Source: an uncultured bacterium (lineage in GTDB: Bacteria; Pseudomonadota; Gammaproteobacteria; Burkholderiales; Burkholderiaceae_C). From it: a DNA stretch of 44,812 nucleotides. Made by a program: the position numbers and the translations under genes. Each line of letters opens with the position of its first letter. Positions within the stretch are counted from its first letter, which is position 1. Location of the stretch: NCBI GenBank assembly GCA_903928495.1, contig CAIYQZ010000007.1, positions 1 through 44,812 of the forward strand, in the 5' to 3' direction. A model generated the notes under the pieces. The model was not told where the DNA came from and made no database searches. It saw nothing but the letters and a program-made list of their open reading frames with translations. Below, in pieces: positions 7,235 to 14,712 of this stretch.

Positions 7235-8455
7235 ATGAAACTTGTCGAACCTGTGGGAAATGCCATTGTGTCCGGTTGTGTCTGGGCCTGCGTGGCATGG
7301 ACAGCCCTTGGCGCAGCGTCGCCGGGTTGGGCGCAAGAACGCTTTGTGCCGCCGCCGGGTCAGGTGGTGTTGCCAGTGGCGGTGCACTCGGTGGACGGTG
7401 TCTCCCGTGACTTGAAGGCTGCCGAACAGGCCTGGCGGCGCGACCCACGCAATCTGGAGCTGGCAGCGCGCTACGCACGCGAAGCCTTTCAGGTCGGCAT
7501 GACGGAGGGCGATTTGCGCTGGTTTGGCACGGCCAAAGCCGCCCTGTTGCCGTGGTGGAACGAACCTGTGCTGACAGCCCAGGGACATTTCATGCGGGGT
7601 CTGGTCAAGCAGGGGTTTCACGATTTTCAGGGTGGGCTGGCAGACATCAACGCGGCCATTGCGCTGGACGGCAACCGGGCAGAACTCTGGTCCTGGCGTT
7701 TTGCCATCCACCTGCTGTGGGCAGACATGGCGGCTGCGCGTGCCGATTGCGATGCCCTGGCTCAACGCGCAGGGGCGGATGAGGGGCGTGCGTGTCTGGC
7801 TGTTCTGGCCTACCGCACGGGCAATGCACCTGCGGCGGTGACCGAACTGAAGAAGTTGGTGGCCGCTCCCGACTTTCAGGACGGCATGTCGCAAGACTGG
7901 CTGCGGTTTCACCTGGGTGAGTCCCAACGCACGGCTGGGCAATACGACGCAGCCCAGGCCACGTGGACCGAGCACCTGGCCAAACGGCCACGCACGCACG
8001 GTGTCCGGCTGGCGCTGGTGGAACTGCTCAACGCCCGGGGCCAACATGCCCAGGCCAAACGCTGGGCCACCACACCGGCCCCCACCGATGCGCTGCTCGT
8101 GCAGCGATTGCTGGCCAGCCAGGCGCTGGGCGACGCCGATACCACGCCGTTGGCCCGGCAGGTGGACGACCGCATGGCCGCCCAGACCTTGCGTCAGGAT
8201 GCGCTGATCGAGCGGCCCAAGATGGTGTACCTCATCCAATACGGCCGTGACGTGGCCGCCGGTCTGGACCTGGCCCAGGAGAACTGGGCAGCGCAGAAAG
8301 AGCCCCCTGATGCGTTGTTGCTGGTGCAGGCCGCCCTGAAGCTGGATCGCCCACAGGCCGCTGCCCCCGTGCTGGACTGGATGGCCCAGACTGGCTACAC
8401 CGACCCTGCGCTGGCTGCTCTGGCCGTTCAGCTCAAGTCCCGGCTCGGCCGTTGA
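7235..8455 (+). CDS. Exported TPR-type repeat protein
   Basis: This 406-residue protein has a Sec signal (MKLVEPVGNAIVSG and onwards, ending ASPGWAQ near residue 35). The rest is helical-hairpin repeat: AEQAWRRDPRNLELAARYAREAFQVG, HDFQGGLADINAAIALDGNRAELWSWR, GESQRTAGQYDAAQATWTEHLAKRPRTHG and ALVELLNARGQHAQAKRWA are typical TPR units. It should be a periplasmic scaffold rather than an enzyme. I chose ATG 7235 because of the signal peptide; the frame is open upstream through the terminator and the antisense peptide gene but has no coding character there. The HupE/UreJ-like gene starts 19 bp after its stop, so the two are probably co-transcribed. The specific role is unknown. Confidence 0.82.
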   Translation: MKLVEPVGNAIVSGCVWACVAWTALGAASPGWAQERFVPPPGQVVLPVAVHSVDGVSRDLKAAEQAWRRDPRNLELAARYAREAFQVGMTEGDLRWFGTAKAALLPWWNEPVLTAQGHFMRGLVKQGFHDFQGGLADINAAIALDGNRAELWSWRFAIHLLWADMAAARADCDALAQRAGADEGRACLAVLAYRTGNAPAAVTELKKLVAAPDFQDGMSQDWLRFHLGESQRTAGQYDAAQATWTEHLAKRPRTHGVRLALVELLNARGQHAQAKRWATTPAPTDALLVQRLLASQALGDADTTPLARQVDDRMAAQTLRQDALIERPKMVYLIQYGRDVAAGLDLAQENWAAQKEPPDALLLVQAALKLDRPQAAAPVLDWMAQTGYTDPALAALAVQLKSRLGR

Positions 8456-8474
8456 ATTCACCTGGGTAAGTTGT

Positions 8475-9626
8475 ATGGACCGAACTGTGTGGGGTTTTCT
8501 GGCGCGTGGCCTTCTGGCCTGGTGTGGGTTGCTGTTCGTGGGTGGCGCGCAGGCACATTCCAGCGGCAACAGCTACCTGACCTTCAGTGTGCGTGGCGAC
8601 ACGCCTGTGTTGCGGGTGGATGTCAGCATCCGCGACCTCGACTTTGTGTTTGACCTGGACGCTGACCGCAACGGCGAAGTCACGTGGGGCGAAACCGCTG
8701 CCCGCCAGGCAGACTTGCTGGCCTGGGTGCAGGCGGGTGTGCAGGTGACGGTGGCCGACACGGTGTGCACGCTCACTGCCCAAGACCCCATGGCCAGCCA
8801 GCACGGCGACGGTGTGTATTTCAGCACCGAGTGGGCGGTGCAATGCCCTGGCGCCAGCACACAGCCACCACCCGGGCTGGCCCTGCGCTACGGGCTGATG
8901 TTCGAGCAGGACAACCTGCACCGTGGGTTGCTGAAGGTGGACCTGCCCAACGAGCAAAACAGCGCCATCCTCAGCCCTGAGCAACCCGGCGCACCCCTGG
9001 TGCAAGGCAGCACCCGCCTGTGGGACATATTCCAACGCTACGTGGTGGAAGGGGTGTGGCACATCTGGATCGGCATCGACCACATTTTGTTTTTGCTGAG
9101 TCTGCTGGTGCTGGCTCCTCTGGCCTCGGCACGGCGCTCGGTTTTGGCCTGGCAGCCGGTGGACCGTTTCGGGCTTGCGTTTACCGATGTGTTGTCGGTG
9201 GTCACCGCTTTCACGGTGGCGCACTCCATCACACTGGGGCTCTCGGTCATGAAGTGGGTGGACCCGCCCGCCGACTTGGTGGAGCCTGTCATTGCCCTGT
9301 CGGTGGTGCTGGCTGCGCTGAACAACCTGCTGGGCTGGTTCTCACTCAAGCGCTGGCGGTTGGCCTTTGTGTTCGGGCTCATCCATGGCTTTGGTTTTGC
9401 CAACGTGTTGCTTGACCTTGGCCTGCCAACTCAGGCACTGGCGGTGGCACTGGGCGGCTTCAACGTTGGGGTGGAACTGGGCCAGTTGGCCATCGTGGTG
9501 GCGTTTTTGTCGGTGGCCTGGTGGCTGCGCCACACGGCGTTCTACCGATGGGTCGTGGTGGTGGGCGGCTCGCTGGCCATTGCCGTCACCGGCGCGGTGT
9601 GGACGTGGGAACGCCTGGGTCTGTGA
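8475..9626 (+). CDS. HupE/UreJ-like membrane protein with N-terminal extracytoplasmic EF-hand
   Basis: The 383-residue protein has a signal peptide (cleavage after AQA, residue 27), a soluble domain of about 160 residues, and then a membrane part. The membrane part (about 185-380) has six or so helices with the family hallmarks GIDHILFLL, TAFTVAHSITL, FGLIHGFGFA and FNVGVELGQ. HupE/UreJ proteins are linked to nickel or other metal transport, and this long form is of unknown substrate. Residues 62-73 (DADRNGEVTWGE) fit a 12-residue EF-hand loop exactly, with Asp, Asp, Asn and the last Glu in place, so the soluble domain may bind calcium. It follows the TPR gene and ends 16 bp before the convergent CIA30 gene. 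Confidence 0.87.
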   Translation: MDRTVWGFLARGLLAWCGLLFVGGAQAHSSGNSYLTFSVRGDTPVLRVDVSIRDLDFVFDLDADRNGEVTWGETAARQADLLAWVQAGVQVTVADTVCTLTAQDPMASQHGDGVYFSTEWAVQCPGASTQPPPGLALRYGLMFEQDNLHRGLLKVDLPNEQNSAILSPEQPGAPLVQGSTRLWDIFQRYVVEGVWHIWIGIDHILFLLSLLVLAPLASARRSVLAWQPVDRFGLAFTDVLSVVTAFTVAHSITLGLSVMKWVDPPADLVEPVIALSVVLAALNNLLGWFSLKRWRLAFVFGLIHGFGFANVLLDLGLPTQALAVALGGFNVGVELGQLAIVVAFLSVAWWLRHTAFYRWVVVVGGSLAIAVTGAVWTWERLGL

Positions 9627-9642
9627 CCCGACACGCCAGGTC

Positions 9643-10239
9643 TCACACCAGCCAGATGGCCCGCAGCCCCAGCATGAAGCCACCGGCCACGCGTTCGGTG
9701 GTCAGCAATCCCAGTTGGTGGATGTGATCGGTGGACAACACTTCGGCCATGGGCAGCGTGCGGCCCCGGCGGGTGGGCTTGAAATCGGACAGGCGCAGGC
9801 GCACCAGCGCCCAATGCGGCGGGGCTTGAAACACCACCTGGTGCTGCACGCCATCGGCCTCGGGGTGCAGATGCAGCGCCAGCTTGAACGGGCGGCCAAA
9901 ACCGCAGGCTTCCAGCACCACGGCCTGGGCCCGGCCCACTGGTACGGGGTGGGGCAGGGTGGCCCGCACCGACGCAAAGCCGCCACCGTTGGCCAGGCTC
10001 ACGTCCCCACAAAACACGCCGCACGGCTGTGCTTCCGGCGTGTCGGGGTACGCCAGGCTGGGTGAGCCGACGGATTTGAATCCCACCGATCCGCTGGAGC
10101 GCCCACCCATGAGCTGGTCGTGCAGGCCTTGCCACGCGGTGGTGGCGGTCTCGTCGTCAAAGCGCCACAACAACTGAGCCGCAGGCAGAGGCGCAACGGC
10201 GTGAGCCGTGGCTGTGCGCAATGCAGTGTCAGTGCTCAT
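9643..10239 (-). CDS. CIA30 family protein
   Basis: This 198-residue protein resembles the CIA30 (complex I intermediate-associated protein 30) fold, a galactose-binding-like beta sandwich. It has LLWRFDDETATTAWQGLHDQLMGGRSSGSVGF near the start, GVFCGDVSLANGGGFASVRA, then FKPTRRGRTLPMAEVLSTDHIHQLGLLTTERVAGGFMLGL. Bacterial members are soluble and mostly uncharacterised; the mitochondrial name need not apply. The start ATG at 10239 overlaps the stop of the transglutaminase gene by 4 bp, so the two are translationally coupled. No signal peptide is seen. Confidence 0.87.
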   Translation of the reverse strand: MSTDTALRTATAHAVAPLPAAQLLWRFDDETATTAWQGLHDQLMGGRSSGSVGFKSVGSPSLAYPDTPEAQPCGVFCGDVSLANGGGFASVRATLPHPVPVGRAQAVVLEACGFGRPFKLALHLHPEADGVQHQVVFQAPPHWALVRLRLSDFKPTRRGRTLPMAEVLSTDHIHQLGLLTTERVAGGFMLGLRAIWLV

Positions 10240-11096
10240 GCGGTGGACAGGGCTTCGGCCCGGCGCACCGGCACTTGCCAGGGCTGGCCGGGTTGTGTCA
10301 GCGCTGTGATGGCAATGACCGGTGGCAGCGAGGCCACAGCCCCGAAGATGGTGGCAAACGAGCCGTCCGCCGCGTCGCGCCCGGTGCCGATGCGGATGAA
10401 ACCCATGGGAATGGCTGTGCCAGACGGGTCAAACAAATACCAGCGGTGGCCCACGTAAGCCTCGACATAGGCGTGGAAATCGGTGGGGCCCAGGGCTGGG
10501 TCGGCCCCGTAGTCGATGCCGGTGGTGAATCGGGCCGGGATGTTCAGCGCCCGGCACACGGCAATCATCAGGTGCGCAAAATCACGGCACACGCCCACGC
10601 GGTCGGTCAGCGTGTCGAGCGCCGACGTCATGGAGTTGCTGGTGTTGGACTTGAACGTGACCTGCGACTGCACCCACTGCTGGATGGCCTGCACCCGCGT
10701 GTAGCCATGGGGCAGTGCCCCGAATTGCGCCATGGCCAGGTTGCCCAGCCGGTCCGACTGGCAATAGCGGCTGGGGTACAGGTAGGGCAGCACCTCGGGG
10801 GGCAGGTGGGCCACGGGCACCTCGGGCACGTCTGCGGGCAGCGCCACGTGGTGTGCAATGTCCACCGTGGCTTCGTAGCGCACCGACAAGGGGCCAGGCG
10901 CTGCGCTCAGCCGCAGGCTGCGAGCCTGCGTGGCGGGGTCGGTATGCGCCAGGGTGGTCACGGGCTGGCTGATGGTCAGTTGCTCGGACTGGATGGTTTG
11001 CTGCCGCGTGCGGGCAGCCTGGATGTTGAAGATGAAGTCAGCACCGGGAAAACCGACCTCGTACTGGAGGGCGATGGAAAACTGCAGGCGAACCAT
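10236..11096 (-). CDS. Transglutaminase-like cysteine protein
   Basis: This 286-residue protein has an N-terminal beta-rich region (residues 1-125) and then a transglutaminase-like core with the full catalytic triad. Cys170 is in RVGVCRDFAHL, His208 in DFHAYVEAYV and Asp223 in LFDPSG. Bacterial members often act as proteases or amidases rather than cross-linkers. There is no signal peptide, so it is probably cytoplasmic. It is followed by CIA30 with a 4-bp overlap and preceded, on the same strand, by the IclR regulator 80 bp away. No strong ribosome site precedes ATG 11096. The substrate is unknown. Confidence 0.88.
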   Translation of the reverse strand: MVRLQFSIALQYEVGFPGADFIFNIQAARTRQQTIQSEQLTISQPVTTLAHTDPATQARSLRLSAAPGPLSVRYEATVDIAHHVALPADVPEVPVAHLPPEVLPYLYPSRYCQSDRLGNLAMAQFGALPHGYTRVQAIQQWVQSQVTFKSNTSNSMTSALDTLTDRVGVCRDFAHLMIAVCRALNIPARFTTGIDYGADPALGPTDFHAYVEAYVGHRWYLFDPSGTAIPMGFIRIGTGRDAADGSFATIFGAVASLPPVIAITALTQPGQPWQVPVRRAEALSTA

Positions 11097-11176
11097 GGGG
11101 GTGCTTTAAATGGAGTGATGGGCCACAGCAAGCAATTACGGTGCCAGCAGCTGTGGTGTGTGGGGGTATTTGGATA

Positions 11177-11995
11177 TCAGTGTGCGTCGGTTTGCTGCGC
11201 TTGTCCGTGCGCTCGGGGTGTGTTGCGGTTGGCAGACAGGCTGCCTGTCAACGTGGCAGTCAGTGCCTGCGCGGCTGCCACCACTGGGATGATGTGGCGA
11301 GGGTCGTGGCGGTGGGCGGGCAAGGTCAATGTGATGGCCCCGGCAATGCGCCCGTCTGCGCCGAACACGGGGGCGGACACCCCTGCCACGTCGGGCAAGC
11401 GTTGACCCACGCCGCTGAAGTAACCGTCGGCACGAATGCGAACCGACACTGTATCGTTTTTCAAGCAATTTATGCCTCCATCGCTTGATGGTAATGATGT
11501 ATATGCCATCAATACCAGAGCGCCAGCGCCCCGGTCAGCCGGCAACACGTCGCCCGCTTTGATGTGGTCGCGCACTGGGTGGGGCGAGTCCACCCGGTAC
11601 AGGCACAGGCGGCTGGTGTGGGGCGGCTGACCTTGCAGCACGTGGTAGGCAGCGCTTTCGCCCGTGGTGGCCACCAGTTGGCGCAGCACGGGCAGCACCA
11701 CGTCGCCCAGCGAAAACTGGCGTTGGTACACGCCATGCAGCCGCGCCACTTCCACCCCCAGGGTGTAGCGCCCGTCGTCCTGGCGGTGCAGCAGGCGGGC
11801 ATGCACCAGCGACGCCAGCAGCCGCAGGGCAGTGCTTTTGTAGAGCTGGGTGCGCGCCGCCAACTCCGCCAGCGCCAACGGTCCGTCGCCGCTTCGAAAA
11901 GCAGCCAGCAGCGACAGCGCACGGTCCACGGCAGCGGCCCCGCCAGGGGCGGCGTGGTCGTCGGCCAAGGAGGGCGTGGTGGGTTTTCGCGGCAT
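11177..11995 (-). CDS. IclR family transcriptional regulator
   Basis: The protein has 272 residues from ATG 11995. A winged helix sits at about residues 20-90 (VDRALSLLAAFRSGDGPLALAELA, then TQLYKSTALRLLASL), followed by the effector-binding GAF-like IclR domain ending in LPDVAGVSAPVFGADGRIAGAITLTLP. A start at 12025 is possible, but it would place the gene over the operator-like palindromes. Residues of about 161-180 (SLPSSDGGINCLKNDTVSV) come from an AT-richer dispersed repeat inserted in frame between two conserved blocks of the effector domain. The gene is divergent from the HMG-CoA lyase gene and probably controls it and itself through the two sites at 12006-12042. Confidence 0.92.
   Translation of the reverse strand: MPRKPTTPSLADDHAAPGGAAAVDRALSLLAAFRSGDGPLALAELAARTQLYKSTALRLLASLVHARLLHRQDDGRYTLGVEVARLHGVYQRQFSLGDVVLPVLRQLVATTGESAAYHVLQGQPPHTSRLCLYRVDSPHPVRDHIKAGDVLPADRGAGALVLMAYTSLPSSDGGINCLKNDTVSVRIRADGYFSGVGQRLPDVAGVSAPVFGADGRIAGAITLTLPAHRHDPRHIIPVVAAAQALTATLTGSLSANRNTPRAHGQAQQTDAH
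11456..11514. repeat. Dispersed repeat, family 1, in-frame inside the IclR gene
   Basis: The core at 11475-11492 reads CCTCCATCGCTTGATGGT. It differs at 2 of 18 bases from the core upstream of flgH (32065-32082) and is related to 18201-18219 and, inverted, 41024-41042. The surrounding 60 bp are AT-rich, with codons such as ATA and TTA that are rare in neighbouring genes. The reading frame of the regulator is kept. Confidence 0.6.
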
Positions 11996-12005
11996 AATTT
12001 CGGTG

Positions 12006-12042
12006 GTTCTTAAAGAAAGAACCATGTTCCATAAGACAGAAC
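12006..12042. promoter_or_regulatory. Two tandem operator-like palindromes, probable IclR sites
   Basis: Site 1 at 12006-12022 (GTTCTTAAAGAAAGAAC) and site 2 at 12026-12042 (GTTCCATAAGACAGAAC) are both 17-bp imperfect palindromes with GTTC and GAAC arms. They match at 13 of 17 positions and repeat at exactly 20 bp, about two helical turns. Site 2 ends one base before the ATG of the lyase gene. IclR-family proteins commonly bind such GTTCC-ATA-GAAC sites as dimers of dimers. That the adjacent regulator binds them is inference. Confidence 0.7.
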
Positions 12043-12043
12043 G

Positions 12044-13009
12044 ATGAAGTTTACCCCGCTTTCACCCAGGACCCCTTCTCCCGACGTGCTCATCAGCGAG
12101 GTTGGCCCGCGCGACGGCCTCCAGTCCGTCAAGGCCACCATGCCCACTGCGCACAAGCTGCGCTGGATCGACGCACTCGTTGCCAGCGGTCTGCGCGAGA
12201 TCGAGGTGTGCTCGTTTGTGCCCGCCCACCTCATGCCCCAGATGGCCGATGCGACGGAGGTTGTGCGCCACGCGCTCACCCACCCCGGCCTCGCCGTGAT
12301 GGCACTGGTGCCCAACCTGAAGGGAGCCGAGGCGGCGCTGGCAGCCGGGGTGCACAAGCTCACGCTGCCGGTGTCGGTCAGCCACGCCCACTCGTTGGCG
12401 AATGTGCGAAAAACGCCCGACGACATGGTGGCCGTGCTGCGCCGGGTGGCGGCGTTGCGCGATGAGCGCTTTCCCGGTGTGAGCATCGAGGCAGGGCTGT
12501 CCACCGCTTTTGGCTGCACCCTGCAAGGCGCTGTGCCCGAAGACGAGGTGATTCGCCTGGCCGTTGCCTGCGCCGAGGCCGGGGCCAACGAGGTGGGCCT
12601 GAGCGACACCACCGGCATGGCCAACCCAGCGCATACCCGCCGCCTGTTCACCCGCCTGCGCACCGAGTTGTGCGACCGCGCCGGTTCGGCCCACATGCAC
12701 AACACGCGCGGCCTGGGCCTGGCCAATTGCCTGGCGGCCTATGACGTGGGGGTGCGCGTGTTCGACGGCTCACAAGGCGGGCTGGGCGGCTGCCCGCACG
12801 CGCCCGGTGCCAGCGGCAACGTGGTGACCGAAGACCTGGTGTTCATGTTCGAGGCCATGGGCGTGCACACCGGGGTTGATCTGGACAAACTGCTGGCCGC
12901 ACGCGTCGCACTGCAAGCCGGGCTGCCCGGCGAGCCCTTGTACGGCATGGTGCCCGAGGCCGGGCTGCCGCTGGGCTGGGCACAGAAAGGACACACGCAT
13001 GAACACTGA
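12044..13009 (+). CDS. Hydroxymethylglutaryl-CoA lyase family protein
   Basis: This 321-residue TIM-barrel lyase of the HMGL-like family cleaves 3-hydroxy-3-methylglutaryl-CoA (or a close relative) to acetyl-CoA and acetoacetate. The metal-binding and catalytic motifs are present: EVGPRDGLQS (Arg23, Asp24), HMHNTRG (His217, His219), and GGLGGCPHAPGASGNVVTEDLV with the catalytic Cys250. There is no ribosome site before ATG 12044, and the operator ends one base upstream, so the message may be nearly leaderless. The gene overlaps the CoA-transferase gene by 11 bp. The exact substrate is not set by the sequence: the pairing with a CoA transferase suggests a free diacid is activated first. Confidence 0.92.
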   Translation: MKFTPLSPRTPSPDVLISEVGPRDGLQSVKATMPTAHKLRWIDALVASGLREIEVCSFVPAHLMPQMADATEVVRHALTHPGLAVMALVPNLKGAEAALAAGVHKLTLPVSVSHAHSLANVRKTPDDMVAVLRRVAALRDERFPGVSIEAGLSTAFGCTLQGAVPEDEVIRLAVACAEAGANEVGLSDTTGMANPAHTRRLFTRLRTELCDRAGSAHMHNTRGLGLANCLAAYDVGVRVFDGSQGGLGGCPHAPGASGNVVTEDLVFMFEAMGVHTGVDLDKLLAARVALQAGLPGEPLYGMVPEAGLPLGWAQKGHTHEH

Positions 13010-14219
13010 ACAAAACCCCGAAAAGCCCTTGCCGACTGAGTTGCCCTATGCGGGCATCCGCGTGGTGGAGTTCACCCACATGGTCATGGGTCCCACCTGC
13101 GGCATGGTGCTGGCCGACCTGGGGGCCGAGGTCATCAAGGTCGAGCCTGTCGGCCACGGCCGCAACGGCGACGCCACCCGCCACCTGTTGGGCTCGGGCG
13201 CGGGCTTTTTCCCCATGTTCAACCGCAACAAAAAAAGCCTGGCGCTCGATCTGCTCACGCCTGAGGGCAAAGAGGCCGCCTTGCGCCTGATTGCCACTGC
13301 CGACATCCTCTGTGAAAACTTCAAACCCGGCACCATGGCCAAGCTCGGGCTGGATTACCAAAGCCTGAAAGCGCTGAACCCGCGCCTGATTTACGTCAGC
13401 CACAAGGGCTTTTTGCCCGGCCCCTACGACCACCGCACCGCGCTGGACGAGATCGTTCAAATGATGGGCGGACTGGCCTACATGACCGGCCGCCCCGGCG
13501 ACCCGCTGCGGGCCGGGGCCAGCGTGAACGACATCATGGGCGGCATGTTCGGTGCCATGGGCGCCATGGCCGCACTGGCCCAGCGCGAAACAACGGGCCT
13601 GGGCCAGGAGGTGCAAAGCGCCCTGTTTGAAAACAACGTGTTTTTGGTGGCGCAGCACATGATGCAGTTCGCCGTCACCGGCCAGCCTGCCGCACCCATG
13701 CCTGCACGCATTTCGGCCTGGGCCATTTACGACGTGTTCCAGGTGAAAGACGGTGAGCAGATTTTCCTGGCCGTGGTCAGCGACGGGGCCTGGAAAACGT
13801 TTTGCACCGCTTTCGGGTTTGCCGACCTGGCTGCTGATGCACGGCTCGTCACCAACAACGACCGCGTTCGCGCCCGAGATTGGTTGCTGCCCGACCTGCG
13901 CCAGCGGCTCGTCGGCCACAGCGCGGCGGAGTTGGCCCGCGTGTTCGAGGCCCATGCCCTTCCGTTTGCGCCCATCACCCGCCCGCAAGACCTGCTGGAC
14001 GACCCTCACCTGAACGCCACCGGCGGTCTGGCCCCCATCACCCTGCCCGACGGACGCGGTGCCAAGGCTGTGCTGCTGCCCCTGACGCTGGACGGCCAGC
14101 GCCCTGGCGTGCGCCTGTCACCGCCCACGCTGGGCGAGCACAGTGCCGACCTGCTGGCAGAGTTGGGTTACAGCCCAGCTGAAATTGCAGCATTGACGTC
14201 AACATCAATCAGCGTGTAA
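12999..14219 (+). CDS. CaiB/BaiF (family III) CoA-transferase
   Basis: The protein has 406 residues. ATG 12999 has AGAAAGGA 6-7 bases upstream. Family motifs include GIRVVEFTHMVMGPTCGMVLADLGAEVIKVEP at the N-terminus, NRNKKSLALDL, CENFKPGTM, and RAGASVNDIMGGMFGAMGAMAAL, where Asp178 sits at the place of the catalytic Asp that forms the acyl anhydride and CoA thioester. Such enzymes move CoA between carboxylic acids. Coupled by overlap to the HMG-CoA-lyase-type gene and under the same IclR-type control, it probably activates the acid that the lyase then cleaves, for example 3-hydroxy-3-methylglutarate or a citramalate-like acid. The pathway is inference; the family is firm. Confidence 0.92.
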   Translation: MNTEQNPEKPLPTELPYAGIRVVEFTHMVMGPTCGMVLADLGAEVIKVEPVGHGRNGDATRHLLGSGAGFFPMFNRNKKSLALDLLTPEGKEAALRLIATADILCENFKPGTMAKLGLDYQSLKALNPRLIYVSHKGFLPGPYDHRTALDEIVQMMGGLAYMTGRPGDPLRAGASVNDIMGGMFGAMGAMAALAQRETTGLGQEVQSALFENNVFLVAQHMMQFAVTGQPAAPMPARISAWAIYDVFQVKDGEQIFLAVVSDGAWKTFCTAFGFADLAADARLVTNNDRVRARDWLLPDLRQRLVGHSAAELARVFEAHALPFAPITRPQDLLDDPHLNATGGLAPITLPDGRGAKAVLLPLTLDGQRPGVRLSPPTLGEHSADLLAELGYSPAEIAALTSTSISV

Positions 14220-14275
14220 GGGCTTTTTTGTACAATTTTTCATGCGGCTGAACTGGTCGCCCTACCATCCACCCC

Positions 14276-14626
14276 ATGGCCCACAACGTGATTTTTTTCG
14301 AGAACCCTCGCACCGCGCAGCAGCGCAATGCGCCCATGGGGTACAGCTGGACCACCCTGTTCTTCGGTCCGTTTCCGCTGTTGGTGCGCCGCGAATTCGT
14401 GTGGTTTCTGGTCAGCCTGGGGCTCACCGTGCTGTCCCTCCACCTCAGCAACGTGGTGCTGTCGTTTTTCATCAATCGGCTCTACATCCGCGATCTGATC
14501 AGCCAGGGCTTCAAGGCGCGCGCGGCACAGCACGGCGAATTGGCCGATGCGGCCAAGGAACTGGGTTTCCGGTTGCCCACGCTGGAGTCGGCCCTGTTTT
14601 TCGAGACCAAGGTGGCGTTTCGTTGA
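14276..14626 (+). CDS. Small membrane protein of DUF2628-like type
   Basis: This 116-residue protein has a SWTTLFFGPFPLLVRREFVWFL segment followed by LVSLGLTVLSLHLSNVVLSFFINRLYI, giving two close membrane helices (about residues 25-45 and 46-66). A cytoplasmic C-terminal helical part of about 45 residues follows. The SWTTLFFGxFP motif is shared with small DUF2628-type membrane proteins of unknown function. The gene stands alone between the CoA-transferase and TetR genes and ends in a terminator. No strong ribosome site precedes ATG 14276. Confidence 0.75.
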   Translation: MAHNVIFFENPRTAQQRNAPMGYSWTTLFFGPFPLLVRREFVWFLVSLGLTVLSLHLSNVVLSFFINRLYIRDLISQGFKARAAQHGELADAAKELGFRLPTLESALFFETKVAFR

Positions 14627-14654
14627 CGGCACGTGGCAAACGCTGAACGAGCAG

Positions 14655-14674
14655 GGGGCGAAAGCCCCTTTTTT
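14655..14674 (+). terminator. Intrinsic terminator
   Basis: GGGGC, loop GAAA, GCCCC, followed by six T. It lies 29 bp after the small membrane protein gene and just before the tetR operator. Confidence 0.85.
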
Positions 14675-14683
14675 GTTGGGGTG

Positions 14684-14709
14684 AATTAAATCAAACGTTT
14701 GATTTAATT
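14684..14709. promoter_or_regulatory. Perfect 26-bp palindrome, probable TetR operator
   Basis: The half-site AATTAAATCAAAC at 14684-14696 is followed directly by its exact reverse complement at 14697-14709. It lies 3 bp before the first ATG of the tetR gene and is the most AT-rich spot in the region, so it must overlap the promoter or leader. Autoregulation and control of the efflux operon are the simple reading. Confidence 0.85.
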
Positions 14710-14712
14710 AAG

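Noticed and set aside
7223-8569. 448-residue minus-strand open frame over the TPR gene
   Set aside because: His/Gln/Gly-rich composition typical of antisense frames; the plus strand has a signal peptide and TPR units.
12843-14009. 388-residue minus-strand open frame over the CoA-transferase gene
   Set aside because: The product is His/Gly/Gln-rich with no recognisable domain; the opposite strand encodes a clear family III CoA-transferase with intact motifs.
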